Assembly: GCF_000407445.1 (NCBI RefSeq)
Contig: NZ_ASWB01000001.1
Span: 744,001 to 808,000 of the forward strand
Direction of reading: 5' to 3'
Length of the DNA: 64,000 bases
Source: Enterococcus moraviensis ATCC BAA-383
Lineage (GTDB): Bacteria; Bacillota; Bacilli; Lactobacillales; Enterococcaceae
Below are positions 8,182 to 17,271 of the stretch, in pieces (the first letter of the stretch is position 1; every line of letters begins with the position of its first letter). The notes below the pieces were generated by a model, which worked only from the letters and a program-made list of their open reading frames with translations, was not told the origin of the DNA and did not search any database. The translations under genes were made by a program, and so were the position numbers.

Positions 8182-9090
8182 CTATTTTTCTGACTTAGGT
8201 ACAAAAACTGTCAAACCATGTTTGATAACAGTCATTTTGACTGGTAAATCCTCACTTGGATCTCCATCGACTCTTGTACCAACTTTCTTTTCATCTGTGC
8301 TTTTTATCATTATTTCAGATGCAGTCATATAGTTGATATTTGGTAATTCATAGATTTTACCTAAAATAATTTTTGGTAAATAAAATGCCATTTTGAAAAA
8401 ATTTAATTTTGGCAAGATCGTCAAATGGAACAATCCATCATCTGGAGAGGCAGAATCATCAAAATTCGTATAGCCCCCAACAGAGTTGGTCATCGTTACA
8501 GTGACTAATTGCGTTTTCCCTTGCCAATGTTCCTTTTCCGTTTTGATTTCTAAACGGTAACGTTTTTTCTTAGCTAATAACTTGAAAAAGTTTTTCACAA
8601 AAATTATTTTCCCGTATTTTTGTTTTTCTTCTTGACTGATTCGAGCAGCAGTATCTGCTAATATCCCAATCGTCATTGTGCTAATGATCACTTTTTCATT
8701 TATCATTCCATAATCGATTTTTTTGGTCGCCCCACCTAAAATTATATCTGCAGCTTCTTCAAATTTTAAAGGTATCCCAAGTACTCTTGCCATGTTATTC
8801 ACTGTTCCACCAGGCAATAAACCAATCGTTAAATGGGGTAATTCTTCTTTAAAATCTTCGACATTATGATTGATGGTCCCATCTCCACCAATGAATATCA
8901 GCGTATCAACATTTTCCGTTTTTGCTTTTTCTACAGTTTTTTTGCTATCACAATCTGGTCCAACTTGTTCTAAAAGAAAATGTGTCTCTGTTTGTCCATG
9001 TTCTTTCGCGTAGTCAACAAACTGCTCAGCTAACTCTTTGCCTTTATCTTTACCAGATGTTTGGTTAAAAAGAATCATTACATTTTCCAT
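8182..9090 (-). CDS. Diacylglycerol kinase / YegS-like lipid kinase
   Basis: A 302-residue member of the DAGK catalytic family, which phosphorylates lipids such as diacylglycerol with ATP. Visible motifs are FNQTSGK near the start, GGDGTINH (about residues 79-86) for nucleotide binding, LPGGTVNNMAR (about 107-117) and a C-terminal DPSEDLP-type turn (GDPSEDL). The ribosome site AAAAGGAG precedes the ATG. B. subtilis DgkB feeds lipoteichoic acid lipid recycling, and BmrU-type paralogues also exist, so the substrate is not certain. Confidence 0.88.
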   Translation of the reverse strand: MENVMILFNQTSGKDKGKELAEQFVDYAKEHGQTETHFLLEQVGPDCDSKKTVEKAKTENVDTLIFIGGDGTINHNVEDFKEELPHLTIGLLPGGTVNNMARVLGIPLKFEEAADIILGGATKKIDYGMINEKVIISTMTIGILADTAARISQEEKQKYGKIIFVKNFFKLLAKKKRYRLEIKTEKEHWQGKTQLVTVTMTNSVGGYTNFDDSASPDDGLFHLTILPKLNFFKMAFYLPKIILGKIYELPNINYMTASEIMIKSTDEKKVGTRVDGDPSEDLPVKMTVIKHGLTVFVPKSEK

Positions 9091-9142
9091 ACTATTTTCT
9101 CCTTTTCTATGCTTGAATGCACTCTTTTCTCTCTGTTTTAAT

Positions 9143-9216
9143 TAAACTCATTAAGTCTGACAGAAAAATAGGAAGTAAGCCACTACCCGTAACTTTACTC
9201 CCTCTTTTCTAATTTT
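9143..9216 (-). repeat. Degenerate copy of the enterococcal hairpin repeat
   Basis: The segment CTGACAGAAAAATAGGAAG matches the core of the hairpin repeats found at 52964-53202, 55983-56099 and 63938-64000, followed by a short variable arm and a decayed second half. It lies between the lipid kinase and pepT, about 50 bases upstream of the kinase start. Confidence 0.5.
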
Positions 9217-9240
9217 ACTATTATTTTCACTAGTTATAAA

Positions 9241-10470
9241 TTATTTAGCGTTTGATTCAGCAATTTTTACGATGACATCTGTTGCTTTTTCCATTGATTG
9301 TAATGAAACGAATTCAAAACGCCCATGCATATTTTCTCCACCAGCAAAAATATTTGGTGTAGGAATACCTAAATAAGAAATCTTAGAACCATCTGTTCCC
9401 CCTCGAACTGGTTCAATCAACGGATCAATATTTAGTTCGATCATCGCATTTTTAGCTAATTCAATAATACTCATGTCTTTTTCGATAACTTCACCCATAT
9501 TATAATATTGATCGAATAAATCGATTTGAACGCGTTCTTGATCAAATGGTTGATTGATGATTTCTTGGATTTTAAGAATCAACGCTTTACGTGCTTCAAA
9601 TTTTTCGCGATCATGGTCACGAATAATATAAGTCATTTTAGCTTCTTCTGGTGTTCCGCTCATTTGTGCTAAGTGGAAGAACCCTTCATAACCATCTGTT
9701 TTTTCTGGTACTTCATTTTGTGGTAACTGATTTTGGAAATCAATTGCCAATTGTATAGCATTGATCATCGTATTTTTAGCTGTTCCAGGATGGACATTTT
9801 TTCCTTGGATCGTAATTTCTGCTTGGGCTGCATTAAATGTTTCATATTGTAACTCCCCAACTGGTCCACCGTCCATTGTATACGCAAAATCGACATTAAA
9901 CTGTTCCACATCAAATTTATCTGCTCCAACACCAATTTCTTCATCTGGACCAAAGGCCACACGAATCGTTCCATGTTTGATCGATGGATCGTTGATCATG
10001 ATTTCCATAGCCGTCATGATTTCAGCAATACCAGACTTATCATCCGCACCTAAAAGTGTTGTTCCATCTGTTGTGATCAACGTTTGATTGGCATAATTTT
10101 TTAGATTAGGGAAATCAGTTGTATTTAAAGTGAATTTTCCGTCACTATCTAATTTGATTGTTGACTCACCATCATAATTTTCAATGATTTGTGGATTCAC
10201 GTTGACTGCATTGAAATCTGCTGTATCCATATGCGCAATAAAGCCGATAGATCGAACGTCTTTTTCTATATTACTTGGTAATGTTGCTATTACAAAACCA
10301 TTCGTTTCGTTATAGATTACATCACTCATACCAAGTTCTTCTAGCTCCTTTTTTAAGGTTTGAGCAAAAGCAACTTGAGTTTGAGTAGATGGTGTTGTTT
10401 CACTATTAGGATTAGAACGTGTTTCTGTTTTTACATAGCGTAAAAAACGTGGCAATAAATTTTCATACAT
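9241..10470 (-). CDS. pepT: Peptidase T (tripeptide aminopeptidase)
   Basis: A zinc-dependent cytosolic M20 peptidase that removes the N-terminal residue of tripeptides. Metal-site motifs are all present: [29 protein letters not shown] and GGTDGSKIS near the C-terminus. The start is the ATG at 10470, preceded by AAGGA 8 bases upstream, giving 409 residues, the usual PepT length; a longer frame reaching 10584 would run into the neighbouring gene and has no ribosome site. It serves peptide nutrition in an amino-acid-requiring bacterium. Confidence 0.95.
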   Translation of the reverse strand: MYENLLPRFLRYVKTETRSNPNSETTPSTQTQVAFAQTLKKELEELGMSDVIYNETNGFVIATLPSNIEKDVRSIGFIAHMDTADFNAVNVNPQIIENYDGESTIKLDSDGKFTLNTTDFPNLKNYANQTLITTDGTTLLGADDKSGIAEIMTAMEIMINDPSIKHGTIRVAFGPDEEIGVGADKFDVEQFNVDFAYTMDGGPVGELQYETFNAAQAEITIQGKNVHPGTAKNTMINAIQLAIDFQNQLPQNEVPEKTDGYEGFFHLAQMSGTPEEAKMTYIIRDHDREKFEARKALILKIQEIINQPFDQERVQIDLFDQYYNMGEVIEKDMSIIELAKNAMIELNIDPLIEPVRGGTDGSKISYLGIPTPNIFAGGENMHGRFEFVSLQSMEKATDVIVKIAESNAK

Positions 10471-10492
10471 TGTTTTATTCCTTCTTTCTAAT

Positions 10493-11611
10493 TTATTTAA
10501 ATTTAAATGGATTTGTATTGACTTCTGATTCAAAAAAAGTGATATCCCAATTATAGTCTTTTTTCCATTGATTGAATAGTTCAACCAATTTAGGTTTGCA
10601 TAATTGCTCGATATAATGTCCTGGATCGATCACAGAAAGACCTTCTGTCAACATATCATGCCCGGTATGATAATAAACATCCCCGGTAATATAAACATCT
10701 GCTTGTTTTTTGATTGCGTCACGGAAAAATGTTTCACCACTACCGCCGCAAATTGCGACTCGTTGGATCATTTGCTCTTCATTATCAGTCACAATCCGTA
10801 ATCCGTCCAAATTAAACTTCTCTTTGATGAGTTGAGTGAATTTACGTAAAGAGACGGGTTCAGCTAACTCACCAATTCGTCCAAGACCATACTCTTTTAC
10901 ATGGTTTTCAATGGTATACACATCATAAGCTGGTTCTTCATATGGGTGGTTTATAATCATAGACGCAATGACTTGCTCTTGAATGGTTTCTGGAAAAATC
11001 ACTTCTATCTTCGCTTCTTGAACCGTCTCTTCTGACCCAATTTTACCAATTGTAGGGTTAGAACCATATTCAGGTGTAAAACGACCTGTACCAACTAGTG
11101 AATAACTTGTATTCCGATAAGCCCCTTGTTGACCTGCTCCTGCCAGACCTAATTGTTCGCGCATTTTTGGCGCATCATCAATAGGGACATATACAGCTAA
11201 TTTTTTATACGCAATCGTATGTGTTTTTGTGAGGTATGTTGTATTTTCAATCGCCAATAGCTCGCAAAACCAATCATTTAGCCCATTTTCAATAATATCC
11301 ATATTTGTATGTGCGGCAAATACTGCAATATCATGCTTTAATAAATCTGCGTACATTTTCGTTTGAGGATCGTCTGTATCTAAACGCTTTACACTACGGA
11401 AAATGGGGGGATGTTTTGCAATAATCAAATCAACTTTTTTTTCGATTGCCTCAGCTACAACTTCTGGACGTACATCTAGTGTTACTAAAACTCGATCAAT
11501 TTTTTTATTTAGCGTACCGATATGAAGTCCGACAGGGTCACCCGTTTCGGCTAACCATTGTGGACAGTATGCCTCAAATCGGTCAATAAATGTTTTGGCA
11601 TCAAGACTCAT
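10493..11611 (-). CDS. Nif3-like dinuclear metal centre protein (YqfO family)
   Basis: A 372-residue Nif3/GCH1-type-1 family protein. It has the two Nif3 halves with metal ligands in AKHPPIF and AHTNMD (N-terminal half) and [10 protein letters not shown] plus DPGHYIEQ (C-terminal half), separated by the insert domain typical of YqfO. Members form toroidal hexamers with a two-metal site; the biochemical role is unsettled. The ATG at 11611 has AGGAGG upstream and overlaps the trmK stop by 11 bases. The trmK-yqfO pairing is conserved in Firmicutes, where it often follows rpoD. Confidence 0.92.
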   Translation of the reverse strand: MSLDAKTFIDRFEAYCPQWLAETGDPVGLHIGTLNKKIDRVLVTLDVRPEVVAEAIEKKVDLIIAKHPPIFRSVKRLDTDDPQTKMYADLLKHDIAVFAAHTNMDIIENGLNDWFCELLAIENTTYLTKTHTIAYKKLAVYVPIDDAPKMREQLGLAGAGQQGAYRNTSYSLVGTGRFTPEYGSNPTIGKIGSEETVQEAKIEVIFPETIQEQVIASMIINHPYEEPAYDVYTIENHVKEYGLGRIGELAEPVSLRKFTQLIKEKFNLDGLRIVTDNEEQMIQRVAICGGSGETFFRDAIKKQADVYITGDVYYHTGHDMLTEGLSVIDPGHYIEQLCKPKLVELFNQWKKDYNWDITFFESEVNTNPFKFK

Positions 11612-12311
11612 TTGACAGGACCTCCTTGATTTGAGCGATTTCTTTTTCAATTTGGTTGATTCTTTCTTCTTGGGTGTTTTGAGCGCGAGTAAGTTGAGCC
11701 ACAATTCGTTCTCTTTGCTCTAATTCGCTTTGCCATTTTTTATTGAAAGCAGCTGGTCGTCTTTCTAACAATATAGGTCCGAAAAGACATTCTTTTTCTG
11801 AGTAAGCGACTCTATTTGTTTGTCTGAGTGCAACTATGATTTCATAGATTTTAGTATTCTCTTCTAAAATATCTTCTTCAATAATGGTGTAACCATGATC
11901 AGTCAACCAATTTCTCAGGTTTTTTTCACCAATATTGGGTTGTAAAATCAATCGTTCATTCCCTTGTAACCGCTGATTGTTCCATCCAGCTTCTAAAATA
12001 TCACGAATCAAGGTTCCACCCATACCACAAATGGTAACTGCATTGATTGCGTCTGATTGTTCTATCGCAGACAGGCCATCCGCCAAACGAACAACTATTT
12101 GTTCTTCTAAGCCATTTTTTCTAACTTGTTTTCGTGCTGCTTCATAAGGTCCTTCGACTACTTCTCCGGCTACAGCAAAATCTAGTTTATTCTGCAAAAC
12201 TAACGCAACGGGTAAATAGGCATGATCTGATCCGATATCGGCCAAACGGCTTTTATCTGGTACAAAATCACCGACCCGTGCTAAACGTTTTGATAATTGT
12301 TTTTCATTCAT
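11601..12311 (-). CDS. trmK: tRNA (adenine(22)-N1)-methyltransferase
   Basis: Methylates N1 of A22 in the tRNA D-arm with S-adenosylmethionine. The N-terminal Rossmann domain shows LADIGSDHAYLPVAL (SAM motif I, near residue 24) and TICGMGGTLI (near residue 89, part of the active site). The C-terminal third (about residues 190-235) is a coiled coil, as in B. subtilis TrmK. The start at 12311 has GGAGGAG upstream; a frame extending to 12383 lacks one. It is coupled to the downstream Nif3-like gene. Confidence 0.93.
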   Translation of the reverse strand: MNEKQLSKRLARVGDFVPDKSRLADIGSDHAYLPVALVLQNKLDFAVAGEVVEGPYEAARKQVRKNGLEEQIVVRLADGLSAIEQSDAINAVTICGMGGTLIRDILEAGWNNQRLQGNERLILQPNIGEKNLRNWLTDHGYTIIEEDILEENTKIYEIIVALRQTNRVAYSEKECLFGPILLERRPAAFNKKWQSELEQRERIVAQLTRAQNTQEERINQIEKEIAQIKEVLSNES

Positions 12312-12453
12312 CGTCTCGACTCCTCCGTGATTATTATAACATTGAAAATGTGCCTTGAAAACTTGCAAGCCAATGAAAACCAATCTTTTTGAACACCATT
12401 ATCTTGTATGTGTTCTAGCCTTGCTCCCCTCACAGTTCCCTATCAATCCATAC

Positions 12454-12502
12454 AAAAAAACTGTCCCTTGAACGTTTCCGTTCAAAAAACAGTTGTTTTT
12501 TA
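12454..12502 (-). terminator. Terminator after the DUF4173 gene
   Basis: ACTGT...TTGAACG (12460-12473) pairs with CGTTCAA...ACAGT (12479-12493); T tracts on both sides make it usable from either direction. It begins at the stop codon of the 12500-14053 gene. Confidence 0.8.
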
Positions 12503-14053
12503 TTCATGCAGTGCTTGTTTTAATAATTTTTTACTTTGCATCCGTTGTAAGGTAATGGTTGCCGGATTTTTTTCAAGTTGGTCTGCCATTGGTCTCAAGT
12601 ACTCATAATTCAGTAACTCTTTCAAGTCGCTGTCCTTTGTTTGGTCGTAAAACTCAACCACAGCTGGAACGGCTTCGATTCCTATAGTGTAAAATACTTC
12701 AATGTCTAACTCTTCGATCTGGCCTGATTGATATTTTTGGATATTAAATGCTGCAATATCGTTTCCTGTATTTCTAAAACTGATGCCTAAAATACTCAAT
12801 GCCACCACAATAATCGTTATTCTGATGTAATGAAACGGCCGCCACAACGCTACGATAAATAGACAAACACAAATAAATAAGACAATCATGAAACACGATG
12901 TATTGAATCGAAGAATCGTTAAACCAAAGGACGAAATGTACAATTGCATTTTTGCAAAGCCTAAGACAATCAATCCAAGTGTTTCAATGCCAATCATACT
13001 CAGCCCTAATGTAATTATTTTTTGATTATCACTTAATGATTTTATGACCAAAAACATTGTAACATTAATAAGTGAAACGAGTGATAACTGGAAAAATCCT
13101 GTTCGAGCATAGTCGGAAACCGCCATACTTGAAAATGGTTCTTGTCTAAAGTCAAAATAGCCAAGGATTGCTGTTGCAAAGAAAACCAAATATAACAAGA
13201 TAAAACTAACAAGAACAGTCAACAATATGATTGGTTGTCCTTTACGCTTCCGATTTCTCTTCTCATCTTCCGCTTCTTTAAGACTATTTTTATAAACAAA
13301 TAAAAATAGATAGACGCCGATCGGCAATGCAAATAAAAAAGCAATGATTCGTTCTGCCATATTTTCTGAAAGTGTTACTGTAAAAGAATATAGAAATTGT
13401 TCAAACATGCTATCTGCCTTAGATAATAACAGTAAGACAACAATGAATATTGGGAGCGAAATCAACAACCCGATTCCTATATTCTTAATGGTTTTATCCT
13501 TTTTCTGTTCTGATTCTTTAAAGACAAATGTACTCCCTAAATTTTGGAACGGTCGCTTAAATGTTCCGATAATGATATCTGAGATTATAAATTGACTTAG
13601 ATAGGGCACTCTTCTTTTTCCAGTTAAAACCAAGACCCAATAATTCATACTCAATAATAGAAAAATCAAATTCAATCCTAAAAAAACACGATTATCTAAA
13701 AAAGAAAAAGATAATCCCAATAATAAGCTATAGACTAAATAACCGTAATGATTCTTTTTCACTTGTTGATTCGTCACTTTAGCATAAGTAAATACCGTCG
13801 CACAGCTAACTATTGTTAATAAGGACACCCATATACCACCACTGCCATTCATAAATGCCCGAATCATCAAATAACCTAAAAATATACAAGCCCCCATAAA
13901 AATCAATTCTTTACTCGTCAACCACTGGTCGGCTTCTTCCTCATCGTATACTGATTCATCAAACTCATCAAAAAGTGCTTGTTCGTTCTCTCTATCGGTT
14001 GATTCGATTTCTTGTTGGTTATACATACTATCTTTCTGATCCTTTTCATCCAT
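12500..14053 (-). CDS. DUF4173/DUF4153 membrane protein
   Basis: A 517-residue protein with an acidic cytosolic N-terminus (residues 1-45) and about 11-12 membrane segments, ending in a soluble tail (about residues 415-517). The join GNDIAAFNIQKYQSG followed by an alternating acidic segment is typical of DUF4173 proteins. Function unknown. It is the last gene of a three-gene operon after a DUF2975 protein and a small XRE regulator, overlapping the regulator by 8 bases. The pairing suggests that the regulator controls a membrane-associated response; nothing more specific is supported. Confidence 0.8.
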   Translation of the reverse strand: MDEKDQKDSMYNQQEIESTDRENEQALFDEFDESVYDEEEADQWLTSKELIFMGACIFLGYLMIRAFMNGSGGIWVSLLTIVSCATVFTYAKVTNQQVKKNHYGYLVYSLLLGLSFSFLDNRVFLGLNLIFLLLSMNYWVLVLTGKRRVPYLSQFIISDIIIGTFKRPFQNLGSTFVFKESEQKKDKTIKNIGIGLLISLPIFIVVLLLLSKADSMFEQFLYSFTVTLSENMAERIIAFLFALPIGVYLFLFVYKNSLKEAEDEKRNRKRKGQPIILLTVLVSFILLYLVFFATAILGYFDFRQEPFSSMAVSDYARTGFFQLSLVSLINVTMFLVIKSLSDNQKIITLGLSMIGIETLGLIVLGFAKMQLYISSFGLTILRFNTSCFMIVLFICVCLFIVALWRPFHYIRITIIVVALSILGISFRNTGNDIAAFNIQKYQSGQIEELDIEVFYTIGIEAVPAVVEFYDQTKDSDLKELLNYEYLRPMADQLEKNPATITLQRMQSKKLLKQALHE

Positions 14054-14267
14054 CTAGCTTATCATCCTCTCGGTACTCCAATAAATCTGCTGGTTGGCAA
14101 TCTAACGCTTTGCAGAGTGCTTCTAATGTACTAAAACGGATTGCTTTTGCTTTATTATTTTTTAAAATAGAAAGATTTGCAGGCGTTAAATTAATTTTTT
14201 CTGCCAATTCCCCTGCACTCATCTTTCTTTTTGCCATCATGACATCGATATTAACAATAATTGCCAT
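14046..14267 (-). CDS. Small XRE-family regulator (YozG-like)
   Basis: A 73-residue protein made almost only of one helix-turn-helix (MSAGELAEKINLTPANLSILKN, split here as MSAGELAEK and LTPANLSILK, residues 16-37) followed by a short helix. Such YozG-like proteins usually sit next to DUF2975 membrane proteins, as here: its ATG overlaps the DUF2975 stop and its stop overlaps the DUF4173 start. The AT-rich palindrome at 14781-14803 just upstream of the operon promoter is a plausible binding site; this is an inference. Confidence 0.9.
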   Translation of the reverse strand: MAIIVNIDVMMAKRKMSAGELAEKINLTPANLSILKNNKAKAIRFSTLEALCKALDCQPADLLEYREDDKLDG

Positions 14268-14716
14268 CAGATCGTAAAATCATTCTCTGTTTTAATTAAA
14301 AGTGCTTGGCAGAACACATTTTTAATTACTCGAACAACTAACCCAACAAAACCAGCTACACCAGCTAAGACAATCCAAGGAAAATAATAACTAGCCGATA
14401 GCAACAAAATCAACGCTTCCAAAAAGCATAACCAACTTGCTAGCCTAAGTATTTCGATATTTCGCTCACTAAATGTTTCATTATTATCGATATTTTTTAT
14501 GAGACGCTGTAATAAAAAAAGAATCACTAAGCCTACAGCTAAACAACTTTCTAACGTAATCATAAACCAATGTTGATTTTTGAGTGATACAGCATCTAAT
14601 GGGACAATCATCTCAATTACTTTTGGCATGAAGATCATCGTTAAAAGCAACATGCCTCCTACTATATATATACACCAGTGTGACAATTTCACTGACTTTT
14701 TTTCTGTCCATTCCAT
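14267..14716 (-). CDS. DUF2975 membrane protein
   Basis: A 149-residue protein with four membrane segments (near residues 13-33, 48-70, 90-112 and 118-138), the DUF2975 pattern. I chose the ATG at 14716 because GGGGGAG lies 8 bases upstream; a longer frame would start upstream of the promoter. Known DUF2975 genes are nearly always followed by an XRE regulator, and this one is, with a one-base overlap. Function of the family is unknown. Confidence 0.85.
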   Translation of the reverse strand: MEWTEKKSVKLSHWCIYIVGGMLLLTMIFMPKVIEMIVPLDAVSLKNQHWFMITLESCLAVGLVILFLLQRLIKNIDNNETFSERNIEILRLASWLCFLEALILLLSASYYFPWIVLAGVAGFVGLVVRVIKNVFCQALLIKTENDFTI

Positions 14717-14747
14717 CTTTGTTACTCCCCCTTTTTTTGATAAATCT

Positions 14748-14803
14748 AGCATAAGGGAGTTATTTTTGAATGTCAATAAATTTTTATCGATTATCGATAA
14801 AAA
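14748..14803 (-). promoter_or_regulatory. Promoter with upstream palindrome, DUF2975-XRE-DUF4173 operon
   Basis: Minus strand: TTGACA (14776-14771), 17-base spacer, TATGCT (14753-14748), a near-consensus promoter. Four bases upstream of the -35 box lies a perfect palindrome TTTTTATCGAT-T-ATCGATAAAAA (14781-14803), a likely operator for the XRE protein of the operon. Confidence 0.8.
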
Positions 14804-14895
14804 AATATCGTTTACCATTTTAGAATCCATGCAAAATAGAGCGTTTCAAACACTTTTTTGGTTTCTTAAAATTTACTAAAGGGTCTTACTTTCGA

Positions 14896-14944
14896 CAAAA
14901 AAAAGTATAAGACAAAACGACATACTCGTTTTGTCTTATACTTT
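14896..14944 (-). terminator. Terminator after the MutS2-like gene
   Basis: Perfect 19-base stem AAAGTATAAGACAAAACGA (14902-14920) with its complement at 14926-14944, followed on the minus strand by eight Ts. Confidence 0.9.
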
Positions 14945-14977
14945 AGATCAACTCAAAATGTGTGATTATTTTTTAGT

Positions 14978-16897
14978 TCAGCGACTTGTATCTTCCGTCT
15001 CTCTTTCTATTTTTCTTGCTTGCATCTCTTTTCTTAATTTTTTATGTGCTTTTTTCGATCCTCGTTCTAAATCTCTGATTTTTTTTCGATCCTGATAGTT
15101 TTCAAAAAGAGAGTCCAAATCATAATTCAAAGGATAAAGTTCTTTTGCACTGCGATCTAGCTTTAATTGCCGTTTGTGAACCGTCACTTTTTCATTGTCC
15201 ACATAAATCACTACGTCATCTGTCATTTCAATAGGTTCATAAACTAAACCAATCTTTTTCTTCTCGGTCCAAAAGATGCGGTCTCCTTTTGTATATTTTG
15301 GAAAAATGGTTTGCTCTTTTGCTTTTTTGATTTTATAAAGTTTCTCTTCTTTTTTTGTTGAATAGTGTCGATTGTGTAAATAATATTGTGCTTGTTTCAC
15401 AACCTGTTTATCCAGATTCATCTTATTTGCGATCCAAAATGCATTACTTTCTCCCGTTTCACCTAGAATTAACTGATACTTAGGCATTAAGTTTTCGGAA
15501 TCAAAGGCCATTGCTGCAGTTAAAAAATCCTCATGTTCTTCAGAAAAGCGTTTGATTTCGCCATAGTGGGTCGTTGTAATAATTATACTGCCTTTTTTAT
15601 AGAATGCTTCCATGATCGCAATCGCTAAAGCGGCCCCTTCATTCGGTTCCGTCCCACTACCAATTTCATCTAATAAAATCAAACTGTTGCGCTTGGTTTT
15701 AGCAAGAATTTCAGAGATATTATGCATATGACCTGAAAAGGTACTTAAGGCATTTTCGATACTTTGTTGGTCACCGATATCAACAAAAATCTGATCAAAA
15801 ATAGCAATATTTGTTCCAGAATCTGCGATAATTTGTACTCCTAACATTGTCTGCAAGGTAATCAGCCCCACTGTTTTTAACACAACCGTTTTTCCACCAG
15901 CATTGGGTCCCGTGATTGTTAATCCCCGATATTCTTGTCCTAAAGAGAGATTCAATGGTACAGCATTTTCTCCTAGCAACGTGTGTTTTACGTTGACAAA
16001 TTTAACGATTCCGTCTTGATTGATTTTTGGTTCGATCCCATTGATTTCTCTACTATATTTCGCTTTCGCAAAAATCATATCGTATTGTGCCACTACTTCG
16101 ATGTTTGATTGAATCAAAACCATTTGTTCTGCAATCAACCCTGTTAAAGTAGAGAGTATTTGATATATTTCTGTGGCTTCTTCCATTTTCAGCTGGTACA
16201 GTTTGTCATTTAGCTTCGCTACTGTCGCAGGTTCAACAAAAACAGTTGTTCCTTTTGAAGAAGCTTCTATGATACTGCCAGGAATTTGGTTTTTATATGT
16301 TGCTTTGATCGGTATTGTAAAACGATCATTCTTCTTTACAACAATTGCTTCTTGGATTTTTGGTTTATTTTGTGTGTTTCGAAGAAATGCATTTAATTTC
16401 ATTTCAATTTCTTTCTCACACTCTTGAATTGCTCTACGAACTTTTCTTAGCTCACGGCTAGCATCATTTTCCACTTGATTGTTTCGAATCGTCTGGTAAA
16501 TTTCATTTTCAATCTCAGAAAACAATTGTAAGGATTCACTATATTTCGATAAAAGCGGTGCAATAAATTGATTTTTTTCCATGAATGAACGAATCAATCG
16601 ACTGCTTCTAAGGAAATCAGCATAGCTAACTAATTCATTTGGTTCTAAAATAAACCCTTTTTCTACTTGTTTAGTCAAGTGTTCAATATTATTTAATCCC
16701 ATGAATGGAACATGGAGATTGGCTTCAAGCAGAGCTTTTGCTTCAGCCGTTTCTTGTAATCTTTTCTTGACGACAGCCAAATTGCTGCTAGGTTGTAAGT
16801 TTTTTATCCGTTCTTTTCCGTAGTAGCTGATCGAATAAGTCATTAGTTTTTCTTTGATTACGTTAAATTGTGTTTTACTATAAGTTTCTTGATTCAT
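14978..16897 (-). CDS. MutS2-like ATPase lacking the Smr domain
   Basis: A 639-residue MutS-family protein. In order: MutS-III-like lever and clamp helices (about 1-300), the ABC-type ATPase with Walker A GPNAGGKT (about 330-337), the STFSGHMHNI signature (near 380), Walker B LILLDEIGSGTEP (near 405) and ITTTHYGEIKRF, then a KOW-like segment (about 536-580) and a basic tail. Typical MutS2 is near 785 residues and ends in an Smr nuclease domain, absent here. Bacillus MutS2 splits collided ribosomes and limits recombination; mismatch recognition domain I is missing, so a repair role is unlikely. The leader described at 16898-17249 suggests expression tied to translation. Confidence 0.85.
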   Translation of the reverse strand: MNQETYSKTQFNVIKEKLMTYSISYYGKERIKNLQPSSNLAVVKKRLQETAEAKALLEANLHVPFMGLNNIEHLTKQVEKGFILEPNELVSYADFLRSSRLIRSFMEKNQFIAPLLSKYSESLQLFSEIENEIYQTIRNNQVENDASRELRKVRRAIQECEKEIEMKLNAFLRNTQNKPKIQEAIVVKKNDRFTIPIKATYKNQIPGSIIEASSKGTTVFVEPATVAKLNDKLYQLKMEEATEIYQILSTLTGLIAEQMVLIQSNIEVVAQYDMIFAKAKYSREINGIEPKINQDGIVKFVNVKHTLLGENAVPLNLSLGQEYRGLTITGPNAGGKTVVLKTVGLITLQTMLGVQIIADSGTNIAIFDQIFVDIGDQQSIENALSTFSGHMHNISEILAKTKRNSLILLDEIGSGTEPNEGAALAIAIMEAFYKKGSIIITTTHYGEIKRFSEEHEDFLTAAMAFDSENLMPKYQLILGETGESNAFWIANKMNLDKQVVKQAQYYLHNRHYSTKKEEKLYKIKKAKEQTIFPKYTKGDRIFWTEKKKIGLVYEPIEMTDDVVIYVDNEKVTVHKRQLKLDRSAKELYPLNYDLDSLFENYQDRKKIRDLERGSKKAHKKLRKEMQARKIERETEDTSR

Positions 16898-16990
16898 TTG
16901 TATCTCCTTTTCATTTGAGAGATACCTATCGTTTAGAATAGGTCAAAGGTATTCCTGTATAGATGCCTTATTTCTATCATTGAGGGGACA

Positions 16991-17020
16991 AAAAAAGGGA
17001 TGAAGCTTCCCTTCATCCCT
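16991..17020 (-). terminator. Intrinsic terminator inside the MutS2-like leader
   Basis: Minus-strand AGGGATGAAG (17020-17011), 5-base loop, CTTCATCCCT (17005-16996), then TTTTTT. It lies about 200 bases downstream of the leader promoter and 95 bases before the coding start. It may also end glycogen-operon transcripts, which have no closer terminator. Confidence 0.85.
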
Positions 17021-17157
17021 CAAAAATTAGTAAATAAAGATAGAATATACTGCAATCTATCAGGTATTTTTTATGAGTTAAGATAGGTATCAACTTAGGT
17101 ATGCTAAAGAAGCCATCAAAAATGGTCAATTATTCTTCAGCTATTCATTTCCTGTTG

Positions 17158-17175
17158 TTAGATACTTACACTCAC
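17158..17175 (-). CDS. Candidate 5-codon leader peptide
   Basis: Short frame GTG-AGT-GTA-AGT-ATC-TAA (MSVSI) on the minus strand, preceded by AGAGGTG at 5 bases. It begins about 40 bases after the predicted transcription start. Its size matches leader peptides of antibiotic-responsive attenuators, but nothing shows that it is translated. Confidence 0.35.
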   Translation of the reverse strand: MSVSI

Positions 17176-17220
17176 AAAAACACCTCTATGGCTTTCTTTG
17201 ACTATTCATTTCTCGATAAA

Positions 17221-17249
17221 AGTATACCTTGATTTTTCTAACACGTCAA
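17221..17249 (-). promoter_or_regulatory. Promoter of the MutS2-like transcript
   Basis: Minus strand: TTGACG (17249-17244), 17-base spacer, TATACT (17226-17221). It lies only 23 bases past the glgA stop, so the MutS2-like gene has its own start of transcription. Confidence 0.8.
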
Positions 17250-17271
17250 TCAAAATTTGGGGTTCAACGAA

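Larger units (their letters stand above)
16898..17215 (-). promoter_or_regulatory. Structured leader of the MutS2-like gene (putative attenuator)
   Basis: Transcript leader of about 320 bases between its own promoter and the MutS2-like start. It contains a 5-codon ORF, an intrinsic terminator and a 7-base hairpin, GTATCTC (16925-16919) with GAGATAC (16906-16900), that covers the AAAAGGAG ribosome site. An upstream leader segment GATACCTATC (17091-17082) is the exact complement of GATAGGTATC (16930-16921), which holds the 5' arm of that hairpin, so the two pairings exclude each other. This is the layout of ribosome-stalling attenuators. Function is inferred. Confidence 0.65.

Noticed and set aside
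9761-10087. Long open frame opposite pepT, and similar frames opposite glgB, alaS, acnA, citF and oadB
   Set aside because: These are mirror frames of strongly conserved coding genes and have no ribosome sites or family features.
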